This document shows positions 44,201 through 55,945 of a DNA stretch of 64,000 nt, piece by piece (within the stretch, counting starts at the first letter, position 1; the number at the start of each line of letters is the position of its first letter). The notes under the pieces are model-generated. The model was not told the origin of the DNA. It did no database searches and saw nothing but the letters and a program-made list of their open reading frames with translations. The position numbers and the translations under genes were made by a program. The DNA is from Hippasteria phrygiana. Lineage: Eukaryota; Echinodermata; Asteroidea; Valvatida; Goniasteridae. The DNA is taken from the NCBI GenBank assembly GCA_037893225.1, contig JAZGUH010000141.1, forward strand, positions 248,001 to 312,000, given 5' to 3'.

Positions 44201-45491
44201 AATTTTTCATTCATTCAAGATTTAAATTAAAAGGGGGGGGGGGGTGTAACACTTGCAGGCCAGCCAAGAACAGGGGCCAGTGGGACTGGACCATCCATCG
44301 CCCTTACCATGTACCCCAAAATGCAGCGCGAGTGCTAGGTACCCAACCCCTTGGTCAAATCTAGGATGAAAGCCTCAGTGAGATTCAAATAGATTTGACC
44401 TACTCGGGACCGCTACCAACCAGACAGCAAGTTGAGCATCAAGTCCCATAGGTTTGCTGTGCTGACATAATCCCTACAAACGACACTTTTCTGCAATCAG
44501 GTCTTTTCACTGGAGGATACTCAAGGTGGTTTGTTATGTCATCTGTTCAAACCAAGAATGGAATGATTTGCTTGAGGGCCAATCAGTGCCCCCTAGAGAA
44601 CGAAGTTTCAACCACAGTTGCTTCTTGACTACAAAAAGTAATAATTCCTGAACTGTAATCATCCTATTGATACCCCCATCATCACTATATAATTTGCTGA
44701 TTTAATAACAGTAAAGCCCCTGCTCTATTGTAAAGTCCACAGGGGAAAGCATTGTCGACCTCCCTTTATCCCCTAAACAGTTCACCCCCCCCCCCTTTTT
44801 TCTGGTTAATACAATTTCTTGTGGCCTCTCCCCTCCCCTTAATTTGGCTGTAACTTGTAAAACAAGCAATGCACATATTGTAAAGATAATTAACAGTGAC
44901 AACTAGACCTGACTGGGACTAATTGAGGTTGATTGGTTCCATAGCCACCAGGTGATTCAGCTAATGAGTGGGCAGTAGGTTTTATGATGCACTGACCAGT
45001 GGTTGGCTGGACAGGGCCCAGACAGTCCCAACAGCAAGCCCATCAAAATTATGACCCATCAGAGAAGGAGACAGACTGGTGTGTCTGGTCTGTGAAGGAG
45101 TGTCAGTCTATTCACAGTTACTTTATCATTGGTGGAAGTTGTGTTCAATTACACTCATTACCTGAGCCAGCCAGTGGTCTAGCCACACAAAACACACATT
45201 GTCACCATAATTTTAGAACTCTTAGGAAATATTCATTAAATTTCAGACATTATTGGAAATTGCCACCCACCCACAAATTTACAAAAGGCTTTTGTGGGAT
45301 CTTTAAGGACATCTTTAAGGTCTGCTTCAGGAGGAGGGAAGCTACCCATCGCTATGAGTAACAGAAAACATCGGAGAGCTATCATCCAGCAGATTTTGCC
45401 AACATAATTTTTTTTGTAGGCGATTCAGCCTCACAATGCGACACTGCAGATTTCAATAGTTCTCCAAAAATAGCTACATTGTACATACAAT
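41223..45491. other. Mostly unannotated; hammerhead-like motif inside
   Basis: Frames of around 100 codons at 41590-41913, 42043-42358 and 43112-43420 are open on one or both strands but match nothing I know and lack clear splice context. A partial TTAAAGGTATGAT-family MITE ends at 43101. The 15-nt segment 43873-43887 (minus) has good splice borders and reads GKMSS, which may be chance. Confidence 0.45.
42447..42490 (-). ncRNA. Degenerate hammerhead-ribozyme-like motif (Penelope type)
   Basis: On the minus strand, stem I ACTC (42490-42487) pairs with GAGT (42450-42447). Stem II GGACAG pairs with CTGTCC around loop AGCACA. GAAAC then GTC follow directly, as in the minimal hammerheads with a very short stem III described in Penelope-like retroelements. 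The first core strand should be CUGANGA but reads CUUAGAGGA, so the motif is probably inactive. No Penelope coding sequence was recognised next to it. Confidence 0.5.
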
Positions 45492-45832
45492 GTAAATGTG
45501 TTTTCACACCATCGACCCGTGTCAAAATCTACACAGGTCCAACCCGTGTAGACTTTTTAAAAATTTCAACACGGGTCAATTACGCTACCTTTTCACACTA
45601 CTCAACACGGTTACACAGGTCGAACTCAACCCAGAGGTGTTTTCAACACCAGTCGAACTTCTCTACATGGGTCGAGAGCTCTCAACCCACCTCCTGAGCA
45701 GGGTTAGTTTCAACCCAAGTTGAGCGCTCTACACGGGTCAGTGCCGTGATGAAAATGTTGTAGTGTGAAAAGTCAACACGTGTCCGAACCGGGTACAACA
45801 CAGAGATTTTTCGTAGTGTGAAAAGGCCTTAT
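45492..45832. mobile_element. TIR-like element with ACACGGGTCGAAC internal repeats
   Basis: The right end (TAGTGTGAAAAGGCCTTA) and left end (TGTTTTCACACCATCGA) form a diverged inverted repeat. The interior is made of repeated ACCCGTGTAGAC / ACACGGGTCAA words in both orientations. It is probably a hAT- or Harbinger-like non-autonomous element. The boundaries are approximate. Confidence 0.55.
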
Positions 45833-46426
45833 GGTGGTACAAAACTTGAATGCACAATGACTGGGCAGTGTACTGGCAATCAGCCAACAGCTTTTCACTC
45901 TACGTCTAGGTACATGTATGGAAAGAACAAATTGACTATAACTTGAATTTAACAGCAAATAGTATTTTTTTCTTTTTAGTAAAACTTTCCCACCAATGTT
46001 TCATACTTTTTAGACACTGACATTTCCCACTTTTCCTGGCAGGGTCAATATTTACAAAGGAACCAGCTACAGGTAAAGGTCAGAAGGGGAAGGGGGGGGG
46101 GATATAGAAGCCAGTTGGTACAGATCAGAGCCCCAAACAGACAGGATATTTCTCCCCTCTGACAAAACAGTTTCACAGAATTCGCCCCATGAGAGGACAT
46201 CCTGGCCCTGCCAAATATGACAAGGGTCTAGACAAGGATATAAAACTGTTGCAAAATATTCTGAGCAGGGAACTTAACTGTCAGACTTTCAGAGGCAAAC
46301 TGGAGGTATGAAATATAACAGTTCCCAGGTTTCAATTTTTTTTATGTGGCTTGGTGTACTGAATGAGTGAAAGTAACTTCAAGGCAACGAGTTACAAGCA
46401 GCAATAACCATTTTTGTTTGGAGGTT

Positions 46427-46915
46427 TTAAACGTAGTGTACATGATTGGTCATTGTTGCAATTTTCAGAAATGGGCGGATTTGGGCGTTAGTATTTTATG
46501 GGAAATATCGTTCCACTGACCTGTTCAAAGTTTTGCATTGCTGGATGGCGAAAAAAACAGAGAAAAACGGCGCTCGTTTTCAATCGTTGGGCGGATGATA
46601 GCCTTTAGTCAAGGCGCGCGTGGCTACCTCGATGCATGACGCACCACGAATGCCAGCATGTCCAGGGCACGCCACTCGTCCGGGTAGCCACGCGCGCCTT
46701 GACTATTAAAGCTACAGGGCAGTTTTCCAACAATTTCCAGCTGGAAATCGTTGGAAAACGATATAAATCTCCACTTTTCTTGACGACAGCACACCTGGTG
46801 CCATCATTTCACAGGATGATTGAGACTACTATTAACTTACAGTCTAGTAAGGTATTTCGTAATAATGCAGTAAAAAAATAATTGGAGGATTACCAATCAG
46901 GAACACTACATTTAA
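46427..46915 (+). mobile_element. GTAGTGTACA-ended MITE, copy 5
   Basis: This is the best preserved copy of the hairpin-bearing subfamily. It runs from TTAAACGTAGTGTACATGAT to ACCAATCAGGAACACTACAT then TTAA. It includes the GC-rich hairpin and the GCACACCTGGTGCCATCATT segment. Confidence 0.8.
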
Positions 46916-46994
46916 TGTTTTTACATCTGAAAAACCCCTTTCTATCATATCCAAAAGTTTAACATGCCTCAAGCAAAGCAAAGTCTGGCATGAG

Positions 46995-47262
46995 CCAATG
47001 TGGTCCATCAGGCCGGCGTTTATCTCTAGTTTCAGTAGCATGAAACGACTGAGAATATTTCTATTCCCCCTGGACGGGATGCTAGTCCATCGCAGGTTAC
47101 TCCCCAGCTAATGCAGGTACCCATTTATGCTCCTGGGTGGAGAGAGGCAAGTGGGGATGAAGTGGCTTGCCCAACGACATAACATATGGCCAGTAGCTGG
47201 ATTCGAACCCCAGGCACTCTGGTCATGAGTCACAAATCCTAACCACTAGACCACACAACCCC
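46995..47262 (-). repeat. tRNA-headed SINE
   Basis: The minus-strand head has GTGGTCTAGTGGTTAGGATT and a B box GGGTTCGAATCC. The body holds GGCAAGCCACTTCATCCCCA and ends toward CTGCGATGGACTAGCATCCC. Such bodies are common in invertebrate SINEs. Confidence 0.7.
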
Positions 47263-48313
47263 ACTTGAAATGACTCCGCAAAGGGAATTCCATCATGGCA
47301 CATTCCATGTCAAATGATAGCTGATGCGATTGACATTTTTTCACAAGCTGATGTAACCATGACAGGATAATTCTAAATGCTGATGTAAGATCTACAGATT
47401 GTATTAAATATTACGTCACTCTTCAGGGTATGACAGCCATGTTGTGCTGATATTATTATGCCTGTCCTACAATATGGCCACCGTCACAGAGGCGGGGTTG
47501 TTGCTATGGCAACAAGGGGTATTCCATACCAGCACATTGTTTTTCCAAGCTACATTTTAAATAAATTAGACCACACCCCTTTATATGCAAATTCCCCTGA
47601 AAACCACAGCCAACTCATGAACAGCCTCCTCTTATCCAAATCACCCCAAACCCACTCTACTGGCCTTCTCATAAAAACAAAGGAAATCCATCACACACCC
47701 TGGTCTGGAGCCAGCCCCATCAAATGCTGCTAGTGGTTTGGTAACTGACACTGGAGGAGGAATTCACATTGCAAAGCCTGGCAAGAAGCCATGGTATGGT
47801 AGCTGGTCTGAGGACCTGTGGGACCCAGGCAGACCAGTCAAAGGCTCCTACCCAAATGGACTTGCTGACAGACACAAGGCAGGGGATCTGCTGCATTTAG
47901 CAGCAATTTCTCACCACAGAACAGCAGAATGAAACTAAATGTGGTAATAACTGGTTTAAAGCTGAGCAGAGGGAAGATTTATGACCCAGTCTTATGTGTC
48001 TTGAAGGAGCAAATATACACAGATTGAGGTTGATTTCAGGACCCAGTAGTTATTTGTATAAAGTCTAAAAATCAAGATCCTTTGCTTTGGTTTTTCAGAA
48101 ATCAGGCCTAATATTAAGCAAACCGATGAGCTTTAGGAGTTTCTTAAAAACAAGAGTTTTAATACATGCTAAAAGCACTTGTCAAAAGCAGCCATCCAGT
48201 GTATTGTTAGGAAAATTTATTGAGTATTATTAGAAAGTCAACTGCGTGTGAGCACATCAGTTTCAACAATTTGCTTCGAGAGATAAACAGAGCAGATAAT
48301 TGTACACAAGTCT

Positions 48314-48995
48314 ATAGCCCTGTCCGCACTGGACTTTTTTTGGGTAAAACTTACCGAAACAAATGGGTACTTTTTCCATTTTAAGTCCAGTGCAGACAGC
48401 CCAGGACGTTTTCCTCTCAGTTACTTTTCCTAATTCCAGCGGTTACTTCTACCGGGCAACTGCTGCCCAAGAAAACTGACCAGGTAACTTTTCCCGAGAC
48501 GATAAGTCCAGTGCGGACAGTGCAAGTCGGTAAAAGCGGCTCAGGAAAGCATACATCCGGCCCGAGCGTGAGGTCATGCTTCACTGGGACACCACGCATG
48601 CGCTTTGCATTGTTTTACCGTGGTGCGGTGCACGTGGCAAGTTTCCAAATTCCAGTGCGTTGTTCCTCTTTTGGTCCCAATCATGGCATATTTTATTATT
48701 GATACAGTCGGAAGTTTGATTGGTGCTAAACATGCAGTCGTAGGTGTACACATCAGCCGGAAAAATGAAAAGGCACGCGTAATTTGGGTCAATCGCGTCA
48801 ATGTAGAAAGGTCACGCAAAGCGCCCTCATGAGTCCTTATATTGACAGCTCGGTTACTTCTACCACAGTCTCGGTAAAATTTTCCCATGTCGAAAGTCCG
48901 AATGCGGACAGTGGTCACATTTGACCATTTTTCATTTTACCATCGTCTCGGTAAAACCTTCCAAAAGAAAAGAAGCCCAGTGCGGACACGGCTTA
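48314..48995. mobile_element. TIR element with TGTCCGCACTGG ends and internal repeats
   Basis: The left end is TATAGCCCTGTCCGCACTGG and the right end CCCAGTGCGGACACGGCTTA. The motif AAGTCCAGTGCGGACAG recurs internally (near 48380 and 48505), as does CTCGGTAAAA. It is about 680 bp long and non-coding. Chance open frames lie over the GC-rich centre. Confidence 0.8.
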
Positions 48996-49549
48996 TGAGG
49001 GACGTGGTAACCGAATCCGCATTCTGTAATTTGTTCATCTAATTCAAAAGAAGATGGAAACTTTTGTTAACATTTAAGTTGGAGCATACAAAACATCTTA
49101 AACCACAATGCTGTAAAAAAAAGAGTTCAAATTTTGCATTTACTTCAAAACAAGAACTTTTCTTTTATTTTGTTGGTAACCCGCTATGATTTTGCACACG
49201 TGTGGTGAACTGTTTATCTCTCGGAACTAAATTGTGAATCATGATGTGCCCATCTGCAGTTGGACTCCGAAGTGGCTTATTGACATGACAGCGTACATGT
49301 AGGTCACAACTTAGCTTTGTCTTAATACAAAAACCATCCATGCACCAAAGTCATTGGTGAATTATTGACTTTTATTGTCCTAGGGTCAGATGCATTATTA
49401 GCAAAACTAATGAAAACTAATTAAACATTATTTTGTATTTGGACATTTTTAAGCACGTTGGTGTAATGCTGACAATGGGAGACTTTTGTGACGCTGGTGG
49501 CAGCAGACATACCGGTCCTTTTTGTTTTAGTTCCATTGCATTATATTTA

Positions 49550-50463
49550 CGAGGTGTGATCAAAAAGTTCCGAGACTGTTCCTGTTGCGAATGAACGGAG
49601 CGCAGCACAGTAATGTGCATATAGCAGGTGTAAGCAATAACTTTCCTGAGTAAGTATTCCAAGTTACATTGCTTGATCAACATCAGCATCTGTGTTACAC
49701 GCATTTTTCTGACCACAGTATGTGCCCATTTGCGATTTCACCATGGACCTAAATCCCGAGCAGAAGCAGCACCGTGTTGAAGTCTGCGAGGATCTCCGTC
49801 AACAGGCCCGGGATGACCCAAACTTCATGTCGAGGATCATCAGCGGTGACGAGAGTTGGGTCTATGGCTACGACCTAGAGACCAAACAGCAGTCTTCGCA
49901 ACCAAGAGCATGCTCATCGTTTTCTTTGACATTCGCGGGGTTGTGCACCGCGAATTCCTCCCCCAGGGTCAAACTGTCAACGCTGAGTTCTACTGCACCA
50001 TTCTGAGACGTCTTATGGAGAACATTTGGCGCAAACGGCCTGAACTTTGGCGTGCTGGCAATTGGGTGATCCAACATGACAATGTGCCCACTCACAGCAC
50101 GTTGAAAAAGCGCGAGTTTCTCGCCCGCAACAACACAATCGTCGCTCCCCACTCCCCACCCCCACCCCTACTTGCCGGATTTGGCTCCCTATGACTTCTT
50201 TCTGTTCCCCAAAATGAAGTTCAAGTTGAAGGGTCGCCGTTTTGACACTGTGGAGGAGATCCAACGAGAATCGCAGATGGTGCTTGACTCGCTTACGGAA
50301 CGGGATTTCCAGGGAGCGTTCCAAGCATGGCAGGAGCGCTGGGAGCAGTGTATCGCTGCACAAGGGGACTACTTTGAAGGGGATGGCGCGGCGGCCAGAT
50401 TTAAATCACGTACAGTTTTTGCTTGTTAAAGGCGCAGTCTCGGAACTTTTTGATCACACCTCG
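49550..50463 (+). mobile_element. mariner-family transposon, intact ends, broken transposase
   Basis: The ends are perfect 29-bp terminal inverted repeats beginning CGAGGTGTGATCAAAAAGTT, each flanked by the TA target duplication of Tc1/mariner elements. Inside are pieces of a DD34D transposase. First comes RVEVCEDLRQQARDDPNFM with the first catalytic aspartate in GDESWVYGYD. Next, in another frame, are SMLIVFFDIRGVVHREFLPQ and the second aspartate in IQHDNVPTHS. Last, in the next frame, is LPDLAPYDFFLFPKMKFKLK with the third aspartate. The DNA-binding N-terminus is missing, about 15 codons are deleted after ETKQQSSQ, and a C-rich expansion near 50150 shifts the frame. At 914 bp it is shorter than full-length mariners (about 1.3 kb). 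It is dead for transposase but could be moved in trans. Confidence 0.92.
49743..50427 (+). pseudogene. mariner transposase remnant (three frames)
   Basis: The decayed reading frame runs from MDLNPEQKQHRVEVCEDL to GAFQAWQERWEQCIAAQGDY followed by FEGD. It needs at least two frame changes, near 49898 and near 50155. The three acidic catalytic motifs remain visible although not in one frame. The end WxxCIxxxGDYFEGD is typical of mariner transposases. Confidence 0.88.
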
Positions 50464-51647
50464 TATGACAACATCATCCTGATAGGCCTATCTGATTTCT
50501 CACTGTTACAGCTGTGTCTGGGGAAACACTGGTCAAACATTGCACAATATTGCGGCTTCCATAAATCCCATCCAATCTTTCCATGTACTGTTTTGTTTTT
50601 ATCCCTCACCCCCCCCCCCCCTCCCTATGGCTTCTTGTTGACTTAATAATAATAATTTGGCATGCATGGAATTGGAGAATCAATAGTCTTTAACGGGGGA
50701 ATTAGGTGCACAGCCACGTACTCCGAAAATAAAACAAATAAGGGGCCCAAGTGAACATATTGACATTTACAACGATCGGCCTGCTTGAAACACGGATGTG
50801 AAAGGAAGGTAAAAAGTGCAGTGTGACACAGCAGGGACAGCTGTAGTGCAACCCACAGATCAGGCTAGGGCTGGAGGGAAAGGGGGGGGGGGGTTCCCCC
50901 AGTCCATATGTGGGCTTCCATAAAATGTTTATATTGAAACAATGGGTAAACAATGGTGGAGAAAAATTTACAAAACATGATATGAATCTCCTGAAATGTG
51001 GTATAGGGATGCTTTCAGAGCTGTAGTCGAGTCCCTGCAAGTCCTTTCACAAGTCCCTTTGCGAGTCCAGTCATAAAGCCAGTCACAAGTAACTGGATGA
51101 ACAATGACAAAGGAAGCGGCCTTTGTCAAAGCTCATTTGAATAGCTTGTGATTGGAATTAGGACTGGAGTGCTTGTGATGGACTTGCAGGGACTTGTGAT
51201 GTTCTCGACTACATCCCTGGATGCTATTCCCGGTAAATTAACAGCCCGGAAGCCTTTTTTCAACAATTTGATTAGTTCTTTCCAAATCTTGAGAAATATG
51301 ACCCAAGAATGAATGAAAATCTCCCATCTGCCATTCCATCAGAACCTAACATCAGAGAAGCAGATTAAGTTTAATTCATGAGGATACTCTACCATTAGAC
51401 AAGATGCCTTGAAAGCTTCGTACATCCATGCCTAGCAGTGGCTTAACGAGTGGTTGTAACTAGCCTCTTATAAATAGAATTAACTTCCAGGTCCAAAATG
51501 CAAGAAGCAACATGCATACCTCATTCGTTTACATTGCACTTCCGGAGCCAAATGACATCATACTTCTGAAAAGGATAGGTCTCGCCCCAACCAAGGTTGG
51601 TTCCCCCCCCCCCTCTCATTTTGGATTACAGTTGTGCAGAAAACAAG

Positions 51648-51976
51648 TTAAAGGTATGATTCAGCATTGGCTGCATGCAGTGTTCAGACTGAGTCAACAT
51701 TGATGTGGAATAACTGTCCAACTAAGGAGAAAATAGTGAAAAAACGTTGTTTAAACAGTGATTTGGTGCATGTTCATAAATGCTATATTTGGATTGTTAA
51801 AATCAAAATAAGCCAGAGCATTTTTGGAGGTGTAAACAGATGAAATTTTCTTGAAGATGACAGCATTTCAGATGGAAATACAAGAGGATAGGTACTAGTA
51901 TCATCTTTATAAACAATAAGCTTTCAGATAGAAACAAATGTTTAGATCTTTACCAAAAGCTATATCATACCTTTAA
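51648..51976. mobile_element. TTAAAGGTATGAT-ended MITE
   Basis: The left end is TTAAAGGTATGAT and the right end ATCATACCTTTAA, perfect inverses that include TTAA. A related right half ends at 43101 (AAAGCTTTATCATACCTTTA) and shares the TTTATAAACA.TAAG.TTTCAGAT stretch. Confidence 0.75.
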
Positions 51977-52665
51977 GCCCTCTAGAAAACAACTTTGCAT
52001 CTCTTCCCCCTGCATATTAGACCATGGAGGAAGGACTAACTGTTCCTTCTTCCATGATTAGACCAACTTGAAGTTTCACCAATGAAAACCAGATCACTCT
52101 GCCCCTTTTCTTCTCCCAGAGCAAACCTCTTGTGGATTTAGGCACAAGAGGGGACCCTTTGATCTGTAAACACCCTTGTCCCCATAGTCAAATTACCACA
52201 AAGAAAAAGCCAAGTCAGGGTCAAGATGTTTTTTACGAGGTGTACTTAAAAAAAACAAAATAAGAGAGCCAGGAAATGAACAACGACAAGCTGACTGTTT
52301 TTCTTCACACACAGAATTCTCGCCCCTGACCTTGGTGATCTTATGGAACCTTGACATCCAGCAAGGGACTTTAGTGTAAAGGTTTGGCAGGTTGAGATTC
52401 TTATAGATAACTTTACTAAAAGTGGTGGCCAAAGAATTCATAGCATTCCGCGGTGGAATTCTTTTGGAGAAATGAATCGTATTCACAGATGTAGGGTTAA
52501 CTGTCCATTCTGAATGGCATGATCTGCAAAGTTCTATGGATAGAACAAACTCGATTGGATGAAAAACCTTTCTTAAAAGTCAAACAGAGACAACAACAGT
52601 GCCCATACAACACTGCAAATATTACGGAAAATGTACATACATGCAGACCTCAAAGCAACAATGTA

Positions 52666-53576
52666 TTGAAGGTACACACCGGCTCTTAGGCGATTTTTGG
52701 GCGATTTTAGTCACTAAATTAGATTTCACCATGACTGGAAGGGTTTTCTTAATTAGAATATAAAGGTTCAAGCGCGACAACTTGAAATGTTCCCGTTTTC
52801 GTGTAAAAAAACAAAACGTTAGTCACGTGACTTTCTTGCACCAAATTTTGGTTCACGAAACTCATGTGATCATTAGGGCTAGTTTTACTTCAAGCCATAA
52901 AACCTTTCAATAACTGAACCAAATTCCAGTTTAATTTAACCATAATAATCATGACTATTTTTCCAAACTGTACCCATTGTTTAATTGTTGATTAAAATTC
53001 AATTTGGCGAAATTTTGGCGAAAGTCGTAACACTTTTCCCAAAGACTGGGCAACAGACCCATGTTTCACGAGACACGGCATGGGGCCAGCGCGGCATAGT
53101 CCCCGCGGCCGGTGGGGTGAAGACCCAGCACAGCTGCCGCATAAATCTATCAACGCTGCACTCTACTGCACTGTACATATCGGTACGGCGATCAGTACAG
53201 TACTGGCGCTGGCTGTGTGTAGCCTACTACGTCGGCGGCTTGCGTCGATGCGTTGCAGAGCTAGCTGGTCAGCACTGCAGGCATGGGACCCCGCTAAAGA
53301 CATGATCCTTGTCGTTGACACATGCAAATTGCAGTTTTACTCCTAAATCTGTGTCTACTACTCCAAAGGCAAAGAAGAACACGTCGTTTAGTGGACGGTT
53401 GTTGCGGCTGGAAAAGCGTATACGTTAACCTTTGACCGATTTCGTGTTTTTTACCATTTCTCGTTAATGAAAAGACATTTTGGTAATTTTTTTTCTCGCA
53501 ATAACCTTTTAAATAGTATATTCCATGATTCTGAATTGATTATTTGAGGCCGATTGAGGCCGGTGTGTACCTTTAA
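52666..53576. mobile_element. 911-bp TIR element with GGTACACACCGGC ends
   Basis: The left end is TTGAAGGTACACACCGGC and the right end GCCGGTGTGTACCTTTAA, a near-perfect 18-bp inverted repeat. The interior includes a GC-rich block (53070-53300) that creates chance open frames. I see no transposase. Confidence 0.8.
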
Positions 53577-53760
53577 CCCTATTCGCCTACAGAGCTACAA
53601 AATACTACTAGAAGTAAACTGTAGTATGCAGTACTCTTACTATTCTGTCACAGTAGTAGTATTGTTCAGTAGTAGTATTTAGTATTGTGTACTGCACAGA
53701 AATAAATTTTCTAGTAGTTTGTAGTATATTGTACGTTACCCCAAATGAATGCTTAGGATG

Positions 53761-55168
53761 TTAAAGGGGCCATTCAAAATTTTCAGTGTTTTAAAATTTC
53801 GATTTTATTTCGAAATCTGTTTGACCCACCCACGCACCCCAATTTTCGATATTAAAAAATTGATTTGCCATTCAATTAAACAAATAATAAAATGCCCAGT
53901 TTCATGACAGCGTGATGCAGCTGTGTATCTCTCCCACTTTAACACGTGTCCTGATGACTTCTTGTGTTTCATAATCAGCTTCTGACCTAGCGCTGACGAT
54001 ACTGATTTTTTTCGTAGTCGATATTTTTTCCCGCTGTATTGCCGATATGGCGATAAAATAGTCTACAAATTACGGCATGATAAAAATGTTGTGAAAGGTT
54101 AGTGATCTTAAAATCCTAATGTACAAACGCATACACCTACATGTACAATGTACGTAGGCCTAAACAACTTTCAAAAACTAAAGCTCTCTGTCACAATAAT
54201 CGCCACTCAGATCGTCCACCCATGGAGGAATAGTCCACTATACCCACGTGGCCGCCAGTGTTGCTGCCAATTTTTTACCAATTCATTTCTTTTTCATTTC
54301 AAGTCACAAGTATTTTTTTTTAACAACTTCCGAAATTCTTGAAGTTGAAGCCACACAATACCCCTTTTGAAGTTGACATTCGTGTAAAAATCACGCATGC
54401 ACATGTATCGTTTTCCCAGGGCTTCGCAACGCTCAAGCAACGTGTATGCTTATTAGCATGGTTCCCATCTCTGCTGCGGTATTTAATTGATAGCAGTACA
54501 GACCGGAACCAGTCTACAGTGCGTACTCGATTGGGTATACATGTATTTTTATCATGACTTAGGGAGAATTTAAATGGGTCTATAAAATTGTACTCTCTCG
54601 ATCTCAGACACCCTTATTTGCATTTTAAAGATGTATTGTGATTATATATTTTATATATATACAAACGTTACTTCATCGTTTTGAACATTTGAAGGACATT
54701 ACATAAAGCATTTGCCAAGCGTTTTTGGCAAAAAGGAGTAATTCTTGCTACGCTTTAATTGTACATTTATAGCAAAGACGATGCCAGTCATTGTAAGATG
54801 TTTCTTCCTTCATGTTTTTATATCTAATCAATAATGTACAGCCCGGTACGGCAGTGCTGTGCCAAATGCCGAAAAGCCATAAGAACAGTCTATGAAGTAT
54901 AGAATATCCACTCTGTTGAACAACGGATGACACAATGTCTAATACTATGCATAGGCCGTACGGGTATAGGGTTGAAAAAACAAACGAATCGAAATGCGAG
55001 AGTGGAATTGCCAAGTCAAAAGAGTATTTGTTTTAATTTCCCTTTATGTTTTTTATTAAAAACTAAATTTTGATTTTCAATAAATTTCATTGACCCACCC
55101 ACCCACATTTTCGAAAAGAAATCGAAATTTTAAAAACATTGAACATTTTGAATGGCCCTTAGGGTTAA
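53761..55168. mobile_element. 1.4-kb TTAA-flanked element with long inverted ends
   Basis: The left end is TTAAAGGGGCCATTCAAAAT, continuing through AAAATTTCGATTTTATTTCG. The right end mirrors this with CGAAATTTTAAAAACATTGA and ATTTTGAATGGCCCTTAGGG then TTAA. The inverted arms are about 55 bp and imperfect. A GACCCACCCACGCACC / GACCCACCCACCCAC block occurs in direct orientation on both sides. No coding sequence is recognised. Confidence 0.78.
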
Positions 55169-55662
55169 AGAACGGCCTTATAATACAATACTGAAAAGAC
55201 ATGTTGAATGACAATTCCTCTTGATTGTGGGAGGGGCAACATTATAAGCCAATTTCTGCTTAATTGGAGTAGATTCCGGGCACCGCCCAATGATTCTGAA
55301 ACGCGGCGACTCAAAAAAATGATTTAAAGATGTCCGATTCCCTGAAAAGACTGCATGCAGCACTTCACAGAGCTGAAATCAATCACGACACTGCACAGAG
55401 AAATTTTCTGTTTTCCATATATCCTGCCAGCGGGCCATTCACGTGTATTTCGGCCAGCCAACTCCTGACAATTCTGATGCCCTTTCAACCTCAAAAAAGT
55501 ACAAGACGAAACACTTCTGCAAGCAGAACAACAAATTGACCGGTTTCCTCTGTTGAATCAAAGGCTGAGCCTGAGCTGCTGATGCTCGTTTAGTGCATAT
55601 GGAGTTGATTCCAAATAGAACTGTGATTAATGTAGTCCGATTTGACTCCAAAAACGAGTTAT

Positions 55663-55681
55663 TATTATTATTATTATTAAT
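55663..55681 (+). repeat. ATT microsatellite
   Basis: This short TTATTATTATT run may be the tail of an unrecognised LINE or SINE fragment to its left. Confidence 0.7.
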
Positions 55682-55785
55682 TCTTTCTGGTAATGAAACC
55701 AAGGATTCCTCAAAAGCGCCCTAGGCACTGTAGCTCGAAAGCCTGAAGAAACCTGTAGAGAGAAGACAATGAGAAGAAGTTACAG

Positions 55786-55945
55786 TTTTAGAGGTGGGAG
55801 GAAAACCCCAGAAGAATATTCTGGGGAAAACCCACGGAATCAGGTAGGGACTGAAAACCCAATCCACATGTGGACCAGGGCAGGAATCAAACCCGGGTCA
55901 CAGCGGTGAAAGGCGGGGACAGTAACCACTGCGCTAAAGTATTCC
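55786..55945 (-). repeat. SINE with tRNA-like head, GGGTTTTCCCCAG type
   Basis: The minus-strand head contains GCGCAGTGGTTACTGT and the B-box-like GGGTTTGATTCC. The body includes GTTTTCAGTCCCTACCTGAT and TGGGTTTTCCCCAGAATATT. A related body lies at 38918-39108. Confidence 0.65.

Noticed and set aside
47738..47932. Plus-strand frame ending LLHLAAISHHR, resembling an ankyrin helix
   Set aside because: There is only a short resemblance with no repeat context, and it is on the opposite strand to the SOWAH exons.
52193..52486. rRNA-like sequence with CCGCGGTGGAATTC
   Set aside because: Only a short string resembles rRNA, and the flanking sequence does not match any rRNA region.
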